Assembly (NCBI GenBank): GCA_013349825.1
Contig: DUYW01000008.1
Span: 1 to 41,737, forward strand
DNA length: 41,737 nt
Source: Gammaproteobacteria bacterium
Lineage (GTDB): Bacteria; Pseudomonadota; Gammaproteobacteria; GCF-002020875
Direction: 5' to 3'
Positions within the stretch are counted from its first letter, which is position 1. Each line of letters opens with the position of its first letter. Below are positions 1-8,414 of this stretch, one piece after another. The position numbers and the translations under genes are program-made. A model generated the notes under the pieces. The model worked only from the letters and a program-made list of their open reading frames with translations. It was not told where the DNA came from and ran no database searches.

Positions 1-103
1 CAAGGTGAGACGTATTACGTCGAGAGAGACACCCTGGGGTGCGCCTTGATCTTGGACACTATGGACGTAATTCAAATTACCCAGACTTGTTCAGAGGTTC
101 CCT
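1..103. mobile_element. possible end of an IS5-like insertion sequence (partial)
   Basis: No reading frame is convincing in the first 250 bases. Read on the minus strand, positions 103 to about 85 give GGGAACCTCTGAACAAGTC, which resembles the terminal inverted repeats I remember for IS5-type elements, and the next bases toward position 1 look like the non-coding leader of such an element. The other end and any transposase would lie left of the window. No target duplication can be tested. This is recognition from memory only. Confidence 0.28.
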
Positions 104-255
104 AATTACTATGGTGGTTGTAATGGACAGTAGTGCTTTCAATATGTTAAAAAAACATGTGAAGTAATGGGTTATGATTTATACTTGAGAGAACTTTATC
201 CTATGTATAGTAACAGTTGTTAGATTCAGTGCTGTTTTAGAAAGAACCAAGGTTG

Positions 256-651
256 ATGAGCGACTCAAAGTTATATTCACCGCGTGTAATGATTGCAGAT
301 GATGAGCAGACTATGCGTACTCTGCTGGGTGATCTGTTGCGTTGGGAGGGCTGTGAAGTAGTTGCCAAGGCCGCGGATGGTTTAGAGGCTTACGACCTTT
401 TTAAGACAAAAAAACCTGAGATTATTTTTCTCGATATCAATATGCCTCAAGAAGACGGCATTGGGGCGCTGAAGAAGATCCGTGCGGATGATCCAAAGGT
501 GTTTATCTGTATGGTGAGTGCAGATGCCTATCCAGAGACCGTGAAAGAGGCGGTTGCGCAGGGGGTTTCAGGTTTTATTGTGAAGCCTCTGAGTCAGACA
601 CGTGTCCATGATGTGGTGACGAATTTTCTGAATAAGCGTAACAATAGTTAA
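256..651 (+). CDS. receiver-only (CheY-like) response regulator, upstream border of the magnetosome cluster
   Basis: A stand-alone phospho-receiver domain of about 131 residues with no output domain. It has the acidic pocket Asp15-Asp16, the phosphorylation site Asp60 in LDINMP, the switch Ser88 and the conserved Lys110 in FIVKP. I chose ATG 256; an in-frame TTG lies at 253 and both are close to a weak AAGG. Such proteins pass a phosphoryl signal to a partner by protein contact, so the partner cannot be told from sequence. It is 156 bases before mamL with no visible strong terminator. A clear relative, about half identical by eye, lies at 18426-18794 beyond the other end of the magnetosome cluster. 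Confidence 0.85.
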   Translation: MSDSKLYSPRVMIADDEQTMRTLLGDLLRWEGCEVVAKAADGLEAYDLFKTKKPEIIFLDINMPQEDGIGALKKIRADDPKVFICMVSADAYPETVKEAVAQGVSGFIVKPLSQTRVHDVVTNFLNKRNNS

Positions 652-711
652 ATTTCACTATTTCAGGTTTTTTTTAATTTTCTCATCTTCTCTCTCAACG
701 CATAGAATTGA

Positions 712-739
712 TTGCGATTTCTCGCTTTTTATGGATAAT
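712..739 (+). promoter_or_regulatory. possible sigma-70 promoter for the mamL operon
   Basis: TTGCGA (712-717) and GATAAT (734-739) are separated by 16 bases, matching 4/6 and 5/6 of the consensus hexamers. It lies in the 156-base gap between the response regulator and mamL, where a transcription start for the first magnetosome operon would be expected. Hexamer matches of this quality occur by chance, so this is only a candidate. Confidence 0.3.
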
Positions 740-807
740 TGGTCCGCTAATTGAGCTCAGTTCTAGAGCGGCAGTAGCCATGTGTTTTACTTACCAGGTG
801 AGGGGCA

Positions 808-1050
808 GTGTTTAAAAGCGTTTTGGTGTTGATTTTTATCCTTCTGTTGTTGATTTTTTCATCACAGAATATGGAGCATGCGGCGATTCATGTGGTTACA
901 GGGAGGCCTCTCCAGGTACCGTTGATCCTGATTATTGCAGGTGCTTTTGTGGCTGGGTATGCAACCGCGCTCTTCACTTTTATCATGAAAGAGTCGAAAC
1001 GCAGGAATAAGAATAGAGATATTGTTGTGAGAGGGCCTGACCGTTTTTGA
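808..1050 (+). CDS. mamL: MamL, small LapA-like magnetosome membrane protein
   Basis: 80 residues with two hydrophobic segments (about 2-20 and 38-58) followed by a basic tail (KESKRRNKN). Size, two-helix layout and basic C-terminus match MamL, a LapA-related protein that in Magnetospirillum is essential for making the magnetosome membrane invagination; the basic tail is thought to act on the inner membrane surface. The start is GTG at 808, preceded by GAGGGG. It opens the magnetosome cluster and is followed after 93 bases by mamM, as in the conserved mamL-mamM order. Confidence 0.85.
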   Translation: MFKSVLVLIFILLLLIFSSQNMEHAAIHVVTGRPLQVPLILIIAGAFVAGYATALFTFIMKESKRRNKNRDIVVRGPDRF

Positions 1051-1143
1051 GTCAATCAGCGGTGGGGTATGTTTTACGATCAGAATTAGAGTTAAGTGTC
1101 TGTTTTGATATAGGTTGAAACAGTTTGGAGTAGAAGGGGAAGC

Positions 1144-2073
1144 ATGAGATATTCAAAGTGTATCAGCTGCGCAAGCTATGTAGGCTGGGTTGGACTGGGA
1201 ACAAACCTGGTCTTGATGATCCTTAAAGGATTTGTCGGTTTTGTTTCAGGCTCACAGGCTTTGGTTGCGGATGCAATGTATTCAGCCAAAGATGTCGTCA
1301 CCTCTCTGTTGGTAATAGTGGGGCTGAAGGTCTCGGGCAGGCCTCTGGACCGTGAGCACCCTTACGGTCATGGAAAGATTGAATTTATCTTGTCAATGAT
1401 CATCAGTGTGGTCTTTCTTGGAGTTACTGCACTGTTGCTGATTCACGCAATTCAGGTTTTAGTCAATGGGGATGTTCATCAAGCGCCACATATTATTGCG
1501 CTGTGGACAGCGATTATCTCAATTTTGGTCAATGTGATGATGTACTTCTATTCACGTTGTGTCTCGATTGAGGTCAACAGCCCTATGGTGCGGACCCTCT
1601 CTCGCCACCACCATGCGGATGCCACCTCATCGGTTGCGGTGGCCCTGGGTATTGTGGGTGCTCATTATCTGGATATGCCCTCAATTGATACCGCTGTTGC
1701 GCTGTTTGAGACGGCTCACCTGATGTATTTAGGGAGTGAAGTGTTCCGTGAAGCCTATAAGGGGTTGATGGACGGGAGTGCGCCGCCGGAGGTACAGGAA
1801 GAGATTCGCCAACAGGCAATGAAGGTTGCGGGAGTTGAAGAGGTTGAGGAGCTGAAGAGTCGACTGGTAGGGCAAGACCTCTGGGTCGATCTGGTGATTC
1901 GCGTTGATGAAGGGATTACTGTAGATGAGGCGAGTGATATCTCGGATGACGTTTCCGATCGATTGATCAGGGTGATTCCGCATATGGGGAGTGTGCACGT
2001 CAAATTTACTGCAGAGTCTGCAGAGCAAGACGGCTCTGACGACTTCGATGGTTATTCTCCGGTTACCCTGTAA
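1144..2073 (+). CDS. mamM: MamM, cation diffusion facilitator of the magnetosome membrane
   Basis: 309 residues, the usual MamM length. A six-helix CDF transport domain (about 10-210) is followed by a cytoplasmic CDF C-terminal domain (about 215-295). Metal-site motifs are visible: ADAMYSAKDV in helix 2 and the HHxxDA motif RHHHADATSS in helix 5. In Magnetospirillum MamM imports iron into the magnetosome vesicle and stabilises MamB by heterodimer formation. The N-terminal YSKCISCASYVGWVGLG segment resembles that of MamB at 6081 (KFEHCKGCRDEVVWWA), with a paired-cysteine motif in both. MamO follows after 16 bases and mamN, usually between them, is absent. Confidence 0.93.
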   Translation: MRYSKCISCASYVGWVGLGTNLVLMILKGFVGFVSGSQALVADAMYSAKDVVTSLLVIVGLKVSGRPLDREHPYGHGKIEFILSMIISVVFLGVTALLLIHAIQVLVNGDVHQAPHIIALWTAIISILVNVMMYFYSRCVSIEVNSPMVRTLSRHHHADATSSVAVALGIVGAHYLDMPSIDTAVALFETAHLMYLGSEVFREAYKGLMDGSAPPEVQEEIRQQAMKVAGVEEVEELKSRLVGQDLWVDLVIRVDEGITVDEASDISDDVSDRLIRVIPHMGSVHVKFTAESAEQDGSDDFDGYSPVTL

Positions 2074-2089
2074 TAGACCAAGGATGAGC

Positions 2090-3997
2090 ATGGACCATCA
2101 AGCAAGATCTGGGCAGGACGTTCAAGGAAAACGGCTCTCCCACAATAATATTATCTTTTGTAAAAAAGGTTGGAGATTACCCGCGTTGCTGTTGGCGGTA
2201 TTTAGTCTGCTGACCTTTCTCTGGGGTTTCTATATTCTGGAGAACTATTTGGAGGAGTTTGAGCTGGAAGAGTATGCCATCAATAGCCTTGAGCTAGGGA
2301 TGGGGAGTGTGACCAGTGGTGGGATGCTGAATGTGGCTGCACAACATTCAGGGGCGCAGCGGGTAGATGTGGTTGGTCAGCAGGTGAAGCCAGCCCTAGT
2401 GCATATTCAGATGGCAAAACAGCAGCAAGGTGTTGGGCCGTTGGCATCAGGTGTGTTGGTTCATCCGGATGGTTATGTGGTTACTGCATTACATCCACTG
2501 CTCAATATAGACAAGCTGCAAGTTGGGATTCCCACGCCACAAGGGCCTCGGCACTATAAGGCAAAACTGATTCAACAGGACCCGGCCCATAATTTGGCAC
2601 TGTTAAAACTGAAAACCAGAGACCGTTTTCTCTACCTTAAACTGGCGGATACCTCTCAAATTACGAGTGGTTACCCCGTCATTGCCATCGGCTTGGGGCA
2701 ACAAGGCATGACGCTGAGCAGCCAGGGAAGTGTGTTGCAACGCGGTGAAGTCATACAGAGTCGGTTGGGAGCAAGTATTACACGTCTGCTCAGGACGGAT
2801 GCAGTGTCTGTCAGTGGGCAGGTGGGTGGGGCGCTGGTCTCCTCCAATAATGAATTGGTAGGTATCAACCTGCCGGTTGTTACGGGGCAGGGGGTTGTGG
2901 ATGGCTACGCAGTCCCTTCACACGTAATTTACCATGCATTTCAAAAAGATGTGAAGTTCACAGTGGGTACAACACTGACCCCGCCTGCAGGGATGTCAAC
3001 ACAGACGCAGGTGGAAGATATGCGTTTTGTCGGGCCAGGCGGCAGTTTGCAGACAGTCAATGTTGCAGCTACGCAAGGTACAAATCCAGCAACAACCAGT
3101 GCTGCACCATCAGGCATGGCAAGTGACGTTGATCATGTGGTGGAGTTTCGCCTCGGTGGGCATACCATAGAAGCGATTATGGGGCTGGGACTGCTGGGAC
3201 TGTTCTCTGGCTTGGTTGGCGGCTTTATGACTATGGGTGGAGGTATTATTCTGGTTTCAGGGATGTTCCTCTTCTTTGGTTATGGTATGTTGCTGATTCG
3301 CCCAGTGGCTTTTGTGACGAACGTCTTTACCTATGGTGCTTCCTCTTGGAAAAATTGGCAGACTGGATTTATCCAGTGGGGGTTAGTCAAACAGCTGATT
3401 CCTTGGGCGTTAGTTGGCGCAGTTGTAGGTTATTTTATTGGTAGTGCAATGAATGATGAGTGGATTGGTTATCTGCTTGGGATTTTTGCCCTCATTATGG
3501 GGGGTAGAACGCTGCATGAAATCTTTAACCACCGTGAAGAGTATGAACTTGAGCTATCAGATGAGGGTGATGAGGGCGATGAAGATCAGGTCTCGGTAGT
3601 TGACCAACTGAAAGAGAATACAACGGTCCGGCATGGTTTGCTGGGTCTTCCAATGGGGTTGGTGAGTGGTCTGCTGGGTATCAGTGGTGGAGTAGTACAG
3701 GTGCCGTTATTACGTTATCTGGAGGATATCCGCTGGAAAAATGCGATAGCCAATAGCTCAATTATGGTTTTTTCGGCCTCTCTGGTTGCAGCAGTGGTCT
3801 CATTGATACATGGTACGGTAATCGGCGCTTATGACTTGATGCAGCCACTGGGGCTGGCGATGGTGTTGATTCCAACCTCATATCTGGGAGGAGTACTTGG
3901 GGCACGCTGGCTGAAGATGGTCTCTGTAGATGGTCTGAAATGGCTCTATGCAGGTCTGATGCTGGTCATTGGAATTAAGATGTTAATCTTGTCTTGA
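2090..3997 (+). CDS. mamO: MamO, degenerate trypsin-like protease fused to a TauE/SafE-type transporter domain
   Basis: About 635 residues, close to Magnetospirillum MamO. Order: membrane anchor (about 30-50), trypsin/HtrA-like domain (about 95-280), then an eight-helix TauE/SafE region (about 370-635). MamO is needed to nucleate magnetite and to activate MamE proteolysis; it is known as a pseudoprotease. Here the triad histidine is kept (TALHPL, His135), but the aspartate position reads Asn (AHNLALL, Asn168) and the GNSGGPL motif reads GQVGGAL with Val245 at the serine position, so it should be inactive as a protease. ATG 2090 is preferred because AAGG at 2079-2082 is well spaced; ATG 2084 is a near alternative. 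No PDZ domain and no CXXCH. Confidence 0.93.
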   Translation: MDHQARSGQDVQGKRLSHNNIIFCKKGWRLPALLLAVFSLLTFLWGFYILENYLEEFELEEYAINSLELGMGSVTSGGMLNVAAQHSGAQRVDVVGQQVKPALVHIQMAKQQQGVGPLASGVLVHPDGYVVTALHPLLNIDKLQVGIPTPQGPRHYKAKLIQQDPAHNLALLKLKTRDRFLYLKLADTSQITSGYPVIAIGLGQQGMTLSSQGSVLQRGEVIQSRLGASITRLLRTDAVSVSGQVGGALVSSNNELVGINLPVVTGQGVVDGYAVPSHVIYHAFQKDVKFTVGTTLTPPAGMSTQTQVEDMRFVGPGGSLQTVNVAATQGTNPATTSAAPSGMASDVDHVVEFRLGGHTIEAIMGLGLLGLFSGLVGGFMTMGGGIILVSGMFLFFGYGMLLIRPVAFVTNVFTYGASSWKNWQTGFIQWGLVKQLIPWALVGAVVGYFIGSAMNDEWIGYLLGIFALIMGGRTLHEIFNHREEYELELSDEGDEGDEDQVSVVDQLKENTTVRHGLLGLPMGLVSGLLGISGGVVQVPLLRYLEDIRWKNAIANSSIMVFSASLVAAVVSLIHGTVIGAYDLMQPLGLAMVLIPTSYLGGVLGARWLKMVSVDGLKWLYAGLMLVIGIKMLILS

Positions 3998-4040
3998 TCA
4001 AGGTGGAAGGTTTGATCCGTTTAGGAATAGAAGAGTAATT

Positions 4041-4895
4041 ATGGCAATCGAAGTACAGTTGAGTGATCTGTTGGGTCTTTATGGAAAAGCAGGAGCACGT
4101 ATTCTGGGGCGGGTGAGTGATCGTTTTATTAACGGTTTTCATCAGGTGTTCAAAATTGATGATGACCTGCGTCATGACTATTTTCGTGACAAGGGGATCT
4201 CTCTTGCGCGCCGTCATCGCTACCTGCAAGCACAAAAACTACTGATTGAATTACATCAGGAGTTCCCGGATGATTTTGAGGTGAGCCTCTATTTAGGGAT
4301 CTGTTACTTCAAAACAGGAAAAAATGAGAAGGCGTTACCACTGTTGGAGTCTTCGTTGAAGGAGCGCCCGGACAATCAGCGTTTACGCTCGGTATTGGTT
4401 AAGGTCTACTCTGTAACGGGCGATCAACAGAAGTTGCTAAAGCTGCTGCGTGAAAATCGAGAGGCTCGGGTGGATGATTATGACGTTAATTTACAACTAG
4501 CCATTGCACTGGATCGCGCTGGTGAGGTAGATGAGGCGATTGAGGTGTTGCAGAAGGTGTTGGAGATTGATGAAGACAGCTTAAAGGCGCACCGTTTGAT
4601 TGCCGTACTCTATGAGTCTCAGGGCGAGAGTAGCAAGGCTTCAACACACCATCGTCGTGTTATTGAACTGGAGGAGGGAGAGATCAAATTATCTCCATTG
4701 ATGGAAGATGAGGATGTGAGTGCTGACAAAGCACCTTCTAAAAAACCATCAATAGAGACAAAAAATGATGAAGACAGTCCTGCAGCGGAGATAAAGGAAG
4801 AGGAGGCAACTGAGCCCGTATCCGATGAGGCGCTGCTGGCAGCAAATGCGGCGCAACAAAAAAATAGCACTAAGGGCAAGGGGCAGGCACTGTAA
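4041..4895 (+). CDS. mamA: MamA, TPR scaffold protein of the magnetosome surface, with a long acidic tail
   Basis: 284 residues. Tetratricopeptide repeats cover roughly residues 45-215 (for example LYLGICYFKTGKNEKALPLLE and LQLAIALDRAGEVDEAIEVL). MamA forms a soluble oligomeric coat on the cytoplasmic face of magnetosomes and serves as a docking scaffold. The usual MamA is around 217 residues; here about 65 residues rich in Glu, Lys and Ala are added at the C-terminus, apparently unstructured. The gene directly follows mamO with 43 bases between, where mamP normally sits, and its stop codon overlaps the first base of mamQ. Confidence 0.92.
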   Translation: MAIEVQLSDLLGLYGKAGARILGRVSDRFINGFHQVFKIDDDLRHDYFRDKGISLARRHRYLQAQKLLIELHQEFPDDFEVSLYLGICYFKTGKNEKALPLLESSLKERPDNQRLRSVLVKVYSVTGDQQKLLKLLRENREARVDDYDVNLQLAIALDRAGEVDEAIEVLQKVLEIDEDSLKAHRLIAVLYESQGESSKASTHHRRVIELEEGEIKLSPLMEDEDVSADKAPSKKPSIETKNDEDSPAAEIKEEEATEPVSDEALLAANAAQQKNSTKGKGQAL

Positions 4896-5752
4896 TGCCT
4901 CTGGGTTACGATGATCAGACGGGTGGGCGGCGAGAGCGGATGAATGAGTCCAAGGACCGTTTACGTGAACTCTACCATGAGGAGATTAATCCTCGTTTTC
5001 ATATGCCTCATATCCCCGGAGCAAAGATTATTCTGGTGATTTCGTTGATCATCTTGACTATTTTTTCTGCGACAGTCCTCTACAAATTTAATGCCTTTAT
5101 TATGATGCAGGAAGAGGTGCTGGCAAAGCGTGGGCACCTAGAAGGGGCATTCCAGCGTAGAGCCAATCTGTTTGAAAACCTGTTGAAGTTAACGTTGAAT
5201 CACGCCTCATTAGAGCATGCGGTATTCTCTCATGTGGCGGATGCGCGTAAGGATATTATCAAAAAGATCAAGTTACCACCGGAGGTTGAAGCTTCGATTA
5301 CCCGTAGTCTGGCCAGTGAGAAGAACCCAAATTTTGATGATTTTGGTAAAGTGATACGAGAGATGAGTCAGGGTGGAATGGAGGCCTCTCTGGGACGACT
5401 GTTAGGTTTGGCTGAGCAATACCCTGATATTAAGTCATCAGAAACCTATAAAGAGATGATGGCCTCATTGGTCCATATTGAGGATCGTATTGCAGATCGT
5501 CGTATGGCGTATCAAGAGAAGGTACGTATTTTTAATACAGAGATCTCAAACTTCCCTTGGTACATCTTGGCTGAAGTAACCCGTTTCCACCGCTTTGACT
5601 ACTTTGTGGCAGAGGAATTTGCGCATCGTCGACCAGAGATACACCGTAATGTATTTGAGCAGTTACTACCCTTTAGTATGGATGGGACTAGAAAACCTGA
5701 TGAGAAATCTGCTGCAGATTCACATCAGAGTGCTGAAGGAGAGAAAGAGTGA
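4895..5752 (+). CDS. mamQ: MamQ, LemA-family magnetosome membrane biogenesis protein
   Basis: 285 residues. A short cytoplasmic N-terminus, one membrane segment (about 43-65, IILVISLIILTIF) and then a long helical LemA-type domain including FQRRANLFENLLKL. In Magnetospirillum MamQ is one of the proteins required for forming the magnetosome membrane. ATG 4895 overlaps the mamA stop codon (TAATG), suggesting translational coupling; an in-frame ATG at 4940 preceded by GAGAGCGG could be the true start and would remove 15 residues before MNESKDRL. The C-terminus is hydrophilic. It overlaps mamR by four bases. Confidence 0.92.
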   Translation: MPLGYDDQTGGRRERMNESKDRLRELYHEEINPRFHMPHIPGAKIILVISLIILTIFSATVLYKFNAFIMMQEEVLAKRGHLEGAFQRRANLFENLLKLTLNHASLEHAVFSHVADARKDIIKKIKLPPEVEASITRSLASEKNPNFDDFGKVIREMSQGGMEASLGRLLGLAEQYPDIKSSETYKEMMASLVHIEDRIADRRMAYQEKVRIFNTEISNFPWYILAEVTRFHRFDYFVAEEFAHRRPEIHRNVFEQLLPFSMDGTRKPDEKSAADSHQSAEGEKE

Positions 5753-6027
5753 ATCCATTGTGGGTTGTGGTTGGGCGTATCGGAACTCTGCTAGGAGTTA
5801 CGATCAGTCTGAAGAACTTGCGAGAGATCCAGTTGAGAGAGCGAAATGAGATTCAGCCTCACCGAATCTATAATACTCGCGAGGCAGCACTCCTTCTTGG
5901 GGTGGAACGGATCGAGGTGGTGGCGAAGTTAACGAAGGGGCAGATTAAAGGGCGCATGGTAAATGGTAATTATCGTATTCCGGGTAGCAATCTGCTTCGA
6001 TATCTGGAAAGTGAAGAGATAGCCTGA
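5749..6027 (+). CDS. mamR: MamR, small protein with an excisionase-like helix-turn-helix
   Basis: 92 residues, GTG start inside the end of mamQ (GTGA overlap). The C-terminal 60 residues (PHRIYNTREAALLLGVERIEV ... NYRIPGSNLLRYL, written in two parts) match the MamR pattern of a MerR/excisionase-type DNA-binding fold; the N-terminal 30 residues are hydrophobic. MamR of Magnetospirillum affects crystal number and size, and its mechanism is not settled. Its place between mamQ and mamB is the conserved one. Confidence 0.9.
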   Translation: MNPLWVVVGRIGTLLGVTISLKNLREIQLRERNEIQPHRIYNTREAALLLGVERIEVVAKLTKGQIKGRMVNGNYRIPGSNLLRYLESEEIA

Positions 6028-6080
6028 AAGGGTTAGCTCCATAGAGACATATAAATTCAGTGAAAGGTTCAGCATAGATT

Positions 6081-7031
6081 ATGAAATTTGAACATTGTAA
6101 AGGTTGTCGTGACGAGGTGGTCTGGTGGGCCTTTCTGGTAAATATTGGGCAGATGATCTATAAAGGGTTGTTGGGTACCATGACCGGCAGCGCAGCACTG
6201 GTCGCGGATGCGATGCACTCAGGGGCAGATGTTGTTGCGAGTGGAGTGACCATGGCAAGCTTGAAGCTCTCTAACCGCCCTGCTGATGAGAAGCATCCGT
6301 ATGGTTATGGCAATATTCAGTTTATCTCCTCTTCTATTGTTGGCCTCATCCTGATTTTTGGTGCAATCTATCTGATCTATGAGTCTGTTTCGGGGATCAT
6401 TGCTGGGGATATCTCTGAGCCCAATCCAATGGCTCTGCTGGGTGCGCTGATTTCAGCGTTGACCAATGAAATTATGTACCGCTACCAGAGCTGTGTAGGG
6501 ACAGAAAACAAGAGCCCTGCCATCATGGCCAATGCCTGGGATAACCGCTCGGATGCGCTCTCCTCAGTAGGTGTTTTGGTCGGTATTGGTATTGCGGTGA
6601 TGGGGTTCCCGATTGCTGATAATATTGCTGCGGTGGTGGTTGGATTCATGGTCATCCATATTGGTATTGAATTGAACCAGGAAGCAATCTCTGGGTTGAT
6701 GGATTCAACACTCGATATCGATGATTTGAAACAGGTTTATGATCTCTCCCAGGAGATTGAAGGGGTGATTGGGGTCGTCTATCTAAGAGGGCGTCATGTG
6801 GGCGAAGAGATGCATGTGGATATGAATCTCCACGTTGATAAGGGGTTGAGCGTCAAAGAGGGTGATCAGATTGTTCGCTGGGTTAAAGAGAAGATCAGCT
6901 ATGAAATGGAACACATTCATGATATTCGTGTCACATTGACGCCCGCGCAGGTGGTCAAGGGAGGACGCACGGGTCGTAAAAGCAGTGGTACCGGTCATGG
7001 TGGGGACATTCCGGTGGTAACCATCAACTAA
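6081..7031 (+). CDS. mamB: MamB, cation diffusion facilitator and magnetosome membrane organiser
   Basis: 316 residues with a six-helix CDF domain and a C-terminal cytoplasmic domain. Metal-site residues are visible in ADAMHSGADVV (helix 2) and AWDNRSDALSS (helix 5, Asp-x3-Asp). MamB is essential for magnetosome vesicle formation and for iron transport, and pairs with MamM. It is paralogous to mamM at 1144; the MamM helix-5 motif has His where MamB has Asp, the usual difference between the two. The C-terminus ends in a Gly/Arg-rich tail (GGRTGRKSSGTGHGG). A 53-base gap separates it from mamR, and mamS follows after 28 bases. Confidence 0.95.
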   Translation: MKFEHCKGCRDEVVWWAFLVNIGQMIYKGLLGTMTGSAALVADAMHSGADVVASGVTMASLKLSNRPADEKHPYGYGNIQFISSSIVGLILIFGAIYLIYESVSGIIAGDISEPNPMALLGALISALTNEIMYRYQSCVGTENKSPAIMANAWDNRSDALSSVGVLVGIGIAVMGFPIADNIAAVVVGFMVIHIGIELNQEAISGLMDSTLDIDDLKQVYDLSQEIEGVIGVVYLRGRHVGEEMHVDMNLHVDKGLSVKEGDQIVRWVKEKISYEMEHIHDIRVTLTPAQVVKGGRTGRKSSGTGHGGDIPVVTIN

Positions 7032-7059
7032 ATCAATACGGTGCAGCCAGGAGATCACC

Positions 7060-7683
7060 ATGGGTAAACTCTTCTCACAACTCAAGCCAGAGGTGTGGGT
7101 GATGCTGGGTGGTGGAGTACTCTTTACCAGTATCATCCTTGTTGCAATGGTTCCTGGTGATTTGGATGTTGATGTAGCAACGGCGAGAAGTGGTCCTGCT
7201 CAAAATCAGGCTCACCTCCATAGACAGGTGCAGACAGGAGCCGCAGTTAAAGCTAAAACAGACAGTGGAATAGCTCCAGTTAATGCACCGCTCAATCAAC
7301 CCGGAATGGCAGCAGTTCAATGGACGCAGCCCGCACAAGCTCAGACGGTCCGGCAACTGCAGCCCTTTAAAATGGCCACGACAGAACCCTATCAGGGGAC
7401 CGTTTCGCAGATTATAAATCGCGACCCTGGAGGTTGGGGGCAGATCCACTTGATGCTACAGCGTGGTGGTCAGCGTCAGGAGGTTTCTCTAGCGCCGGAG
7501 TGGTATCTCTCTTTTCAGGGGTGTAAGTTTTCAAACGGACAACGTGTTGAGGGGAAGGGATTCCGTTTTGACAAGGTGCGCCCTGATTCTCTGATCTATG
7601 CGCGTCACGTTACGGTCAATGGTGTTCGTTGTCGCCTCCGTTCTATAGAGGGTTTGGCGCTTTGGGGCGATCAGCTCCGTTAA
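7060..7683 (+). CDS. mamS: MamS, magnetosome membrane-anchored crystal maturation protein
   Basis: 207 residues: one N-terminal membrane segment (about 10-32), a low-complexity Gln/Ala-rich linker (about 45-105) and a C-terminal domain (about 108-207) containing SQIINRDPGGWGQIHLML and GCKFSNGQRVEGKGFRF. This layout and the position between mamB and mamT identify MamS, which belongs with MamX-type proteins and in Magnetospirillum controls crystal size and shape. No CXXCH motif is present. The start ATG at 7060 follows CAGGAG. Somewhat longer than the typical 180 residues because of the linker. Confidence 0.85.
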   Translation: MGKLFSQLKPEVWVMLGGGVLFTSIILVAMVPGDLDVDVATARSGPAQNQAHLHRQVQTGAAVKAKTDSGIAPVNAPLNQPGMAAVQWTQPAQAQTVRQLQPFKMATTEPYQGTVSQIINRDPGGWGQIHLMLQRGGQRQEVSLAPEWYLSFQGCKFSNGQRVEGKGFRFDKVRPDSLIYARHVTVNGVRCRLRSIEGLALWGDQLR

Positions 7684-7707
7684 CTGTTCGAGTACTAGAG
7701 ATTCTTT

Positions 7708-8229
7708 GTGAAGAGAATGGATCGTCTGCTTGCTAAGGCTAGATCGGCATTAACGCCTGCGGTGTGGATCTTTGTGGTGCTGGTGCTCATCGGCACTGGT
7801 TTCTTTTGGAAACAGATGATGCAGGATCCTTCACAGCATGCAGCGACCAATGGCTTGATGGGGCGTTTGCCAAAACCAACAGAACCTTCACTAATGGACC
7901 CTGTGTTCGATTTGATCTCGCCGCAAGAGGAATTTCGTCCGATGCGTGTCACTCATATACCTGCTATTAAGTTGGGGGTAAAAATGCCTCACCCCTATGT
8001 GGGGGTTTGTATCAACTGTCATTTGATAGAGGGTGGGGCAATGGCGGGGGCGCAGGATAAAACTCCCATCGGTGCACTCTACGAAGCCATCAGTAAGAAT
8101 GTAGTGAAGCTTGGTCCTCCTATTAAGGCCACTTCGAAGCGTCCACACCCCGCAGCAGGGCGCTGCATCAAATGCCATGATCTGATTGTAATGCAGCCTG
8201 TTGAAAAGGGGTTTTTCCGCTGGAAATAG
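7708..8229 (+). CDS. mamT: MamT, membrane-anchored double-magnetochrome c-type cytochrome
   Basis: 173 residues with one membrane anchor (about 18-34) and two haem-binding motifs, CINCH at 101-105 and CIKCH at 153-157. Each follows a magnetochrome-type HPYVGVC or HPAAGRC lead-in. Magnetochromes are thought to tune the Fe(II)/Fe(III) balance during magnetite growth; loss of MamT in Magnetospirillum gives smaller crystals. I kept the GTG start at 7708; ATG 7717 would shorten it by three residues. It is 24 bases after mamS and, by lack of gaps, the last gene of the mamL-T operon; 185 bases follow before mamD. Confidence 0.92.
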   Translation: MKRMDRLLAKARSALTPAVWIFVVLVLIGTGFFWKQMMQDPSQHAATNGLMGRLPKPTEPSLMDPVFDLISPQEEFRPMRVTHIPAIKLGVKMPHPYVGVCINCHLIEGGAMAGAQDKTPIGALYEAISKNVVKLGPPIKATSKRPHPAAGRCIKCHDLIVMQPVEKGFFRWK

Positions 8230-8414
8230 TTCTTATTTGCAATTGGAGGGCTGGTTCATTGTAAAGCTGCGCTCGTTAGATGATTTGCAGGGGTTGCTGC
8301 ATTTAGTTGTTGATAATTTAGTTGATTTTTAAGGTGTTTTTGGTGGTAAAGAAGAGACTTCCCTGATACCATTTCAGAAGTAATTAGACGGGGAACCTTA
8401 ATCAGCAGGGGAAG
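8230..8414 (+). other. 185-base gap between mamT and mamD
   Basis: No gene is seen. The stretch is T-rich with several TTGAT-type hexamers but no promoter pair I would defend. It is the largest gap inside the cluster and probably separates the mamL-T operon from mamD-F. Confidence 0.4.

Noticed and set aside
1583-2091. Minus-strand open frames within mamM
   Set aside because: They overlap a clear family member entirely and have no recognisable content.
3998-4040. A hidden or truncated mamP between mamO and mamA
   Set aside because: Only 43 bases are available and they hold no PDZ or CXXCH fragment.
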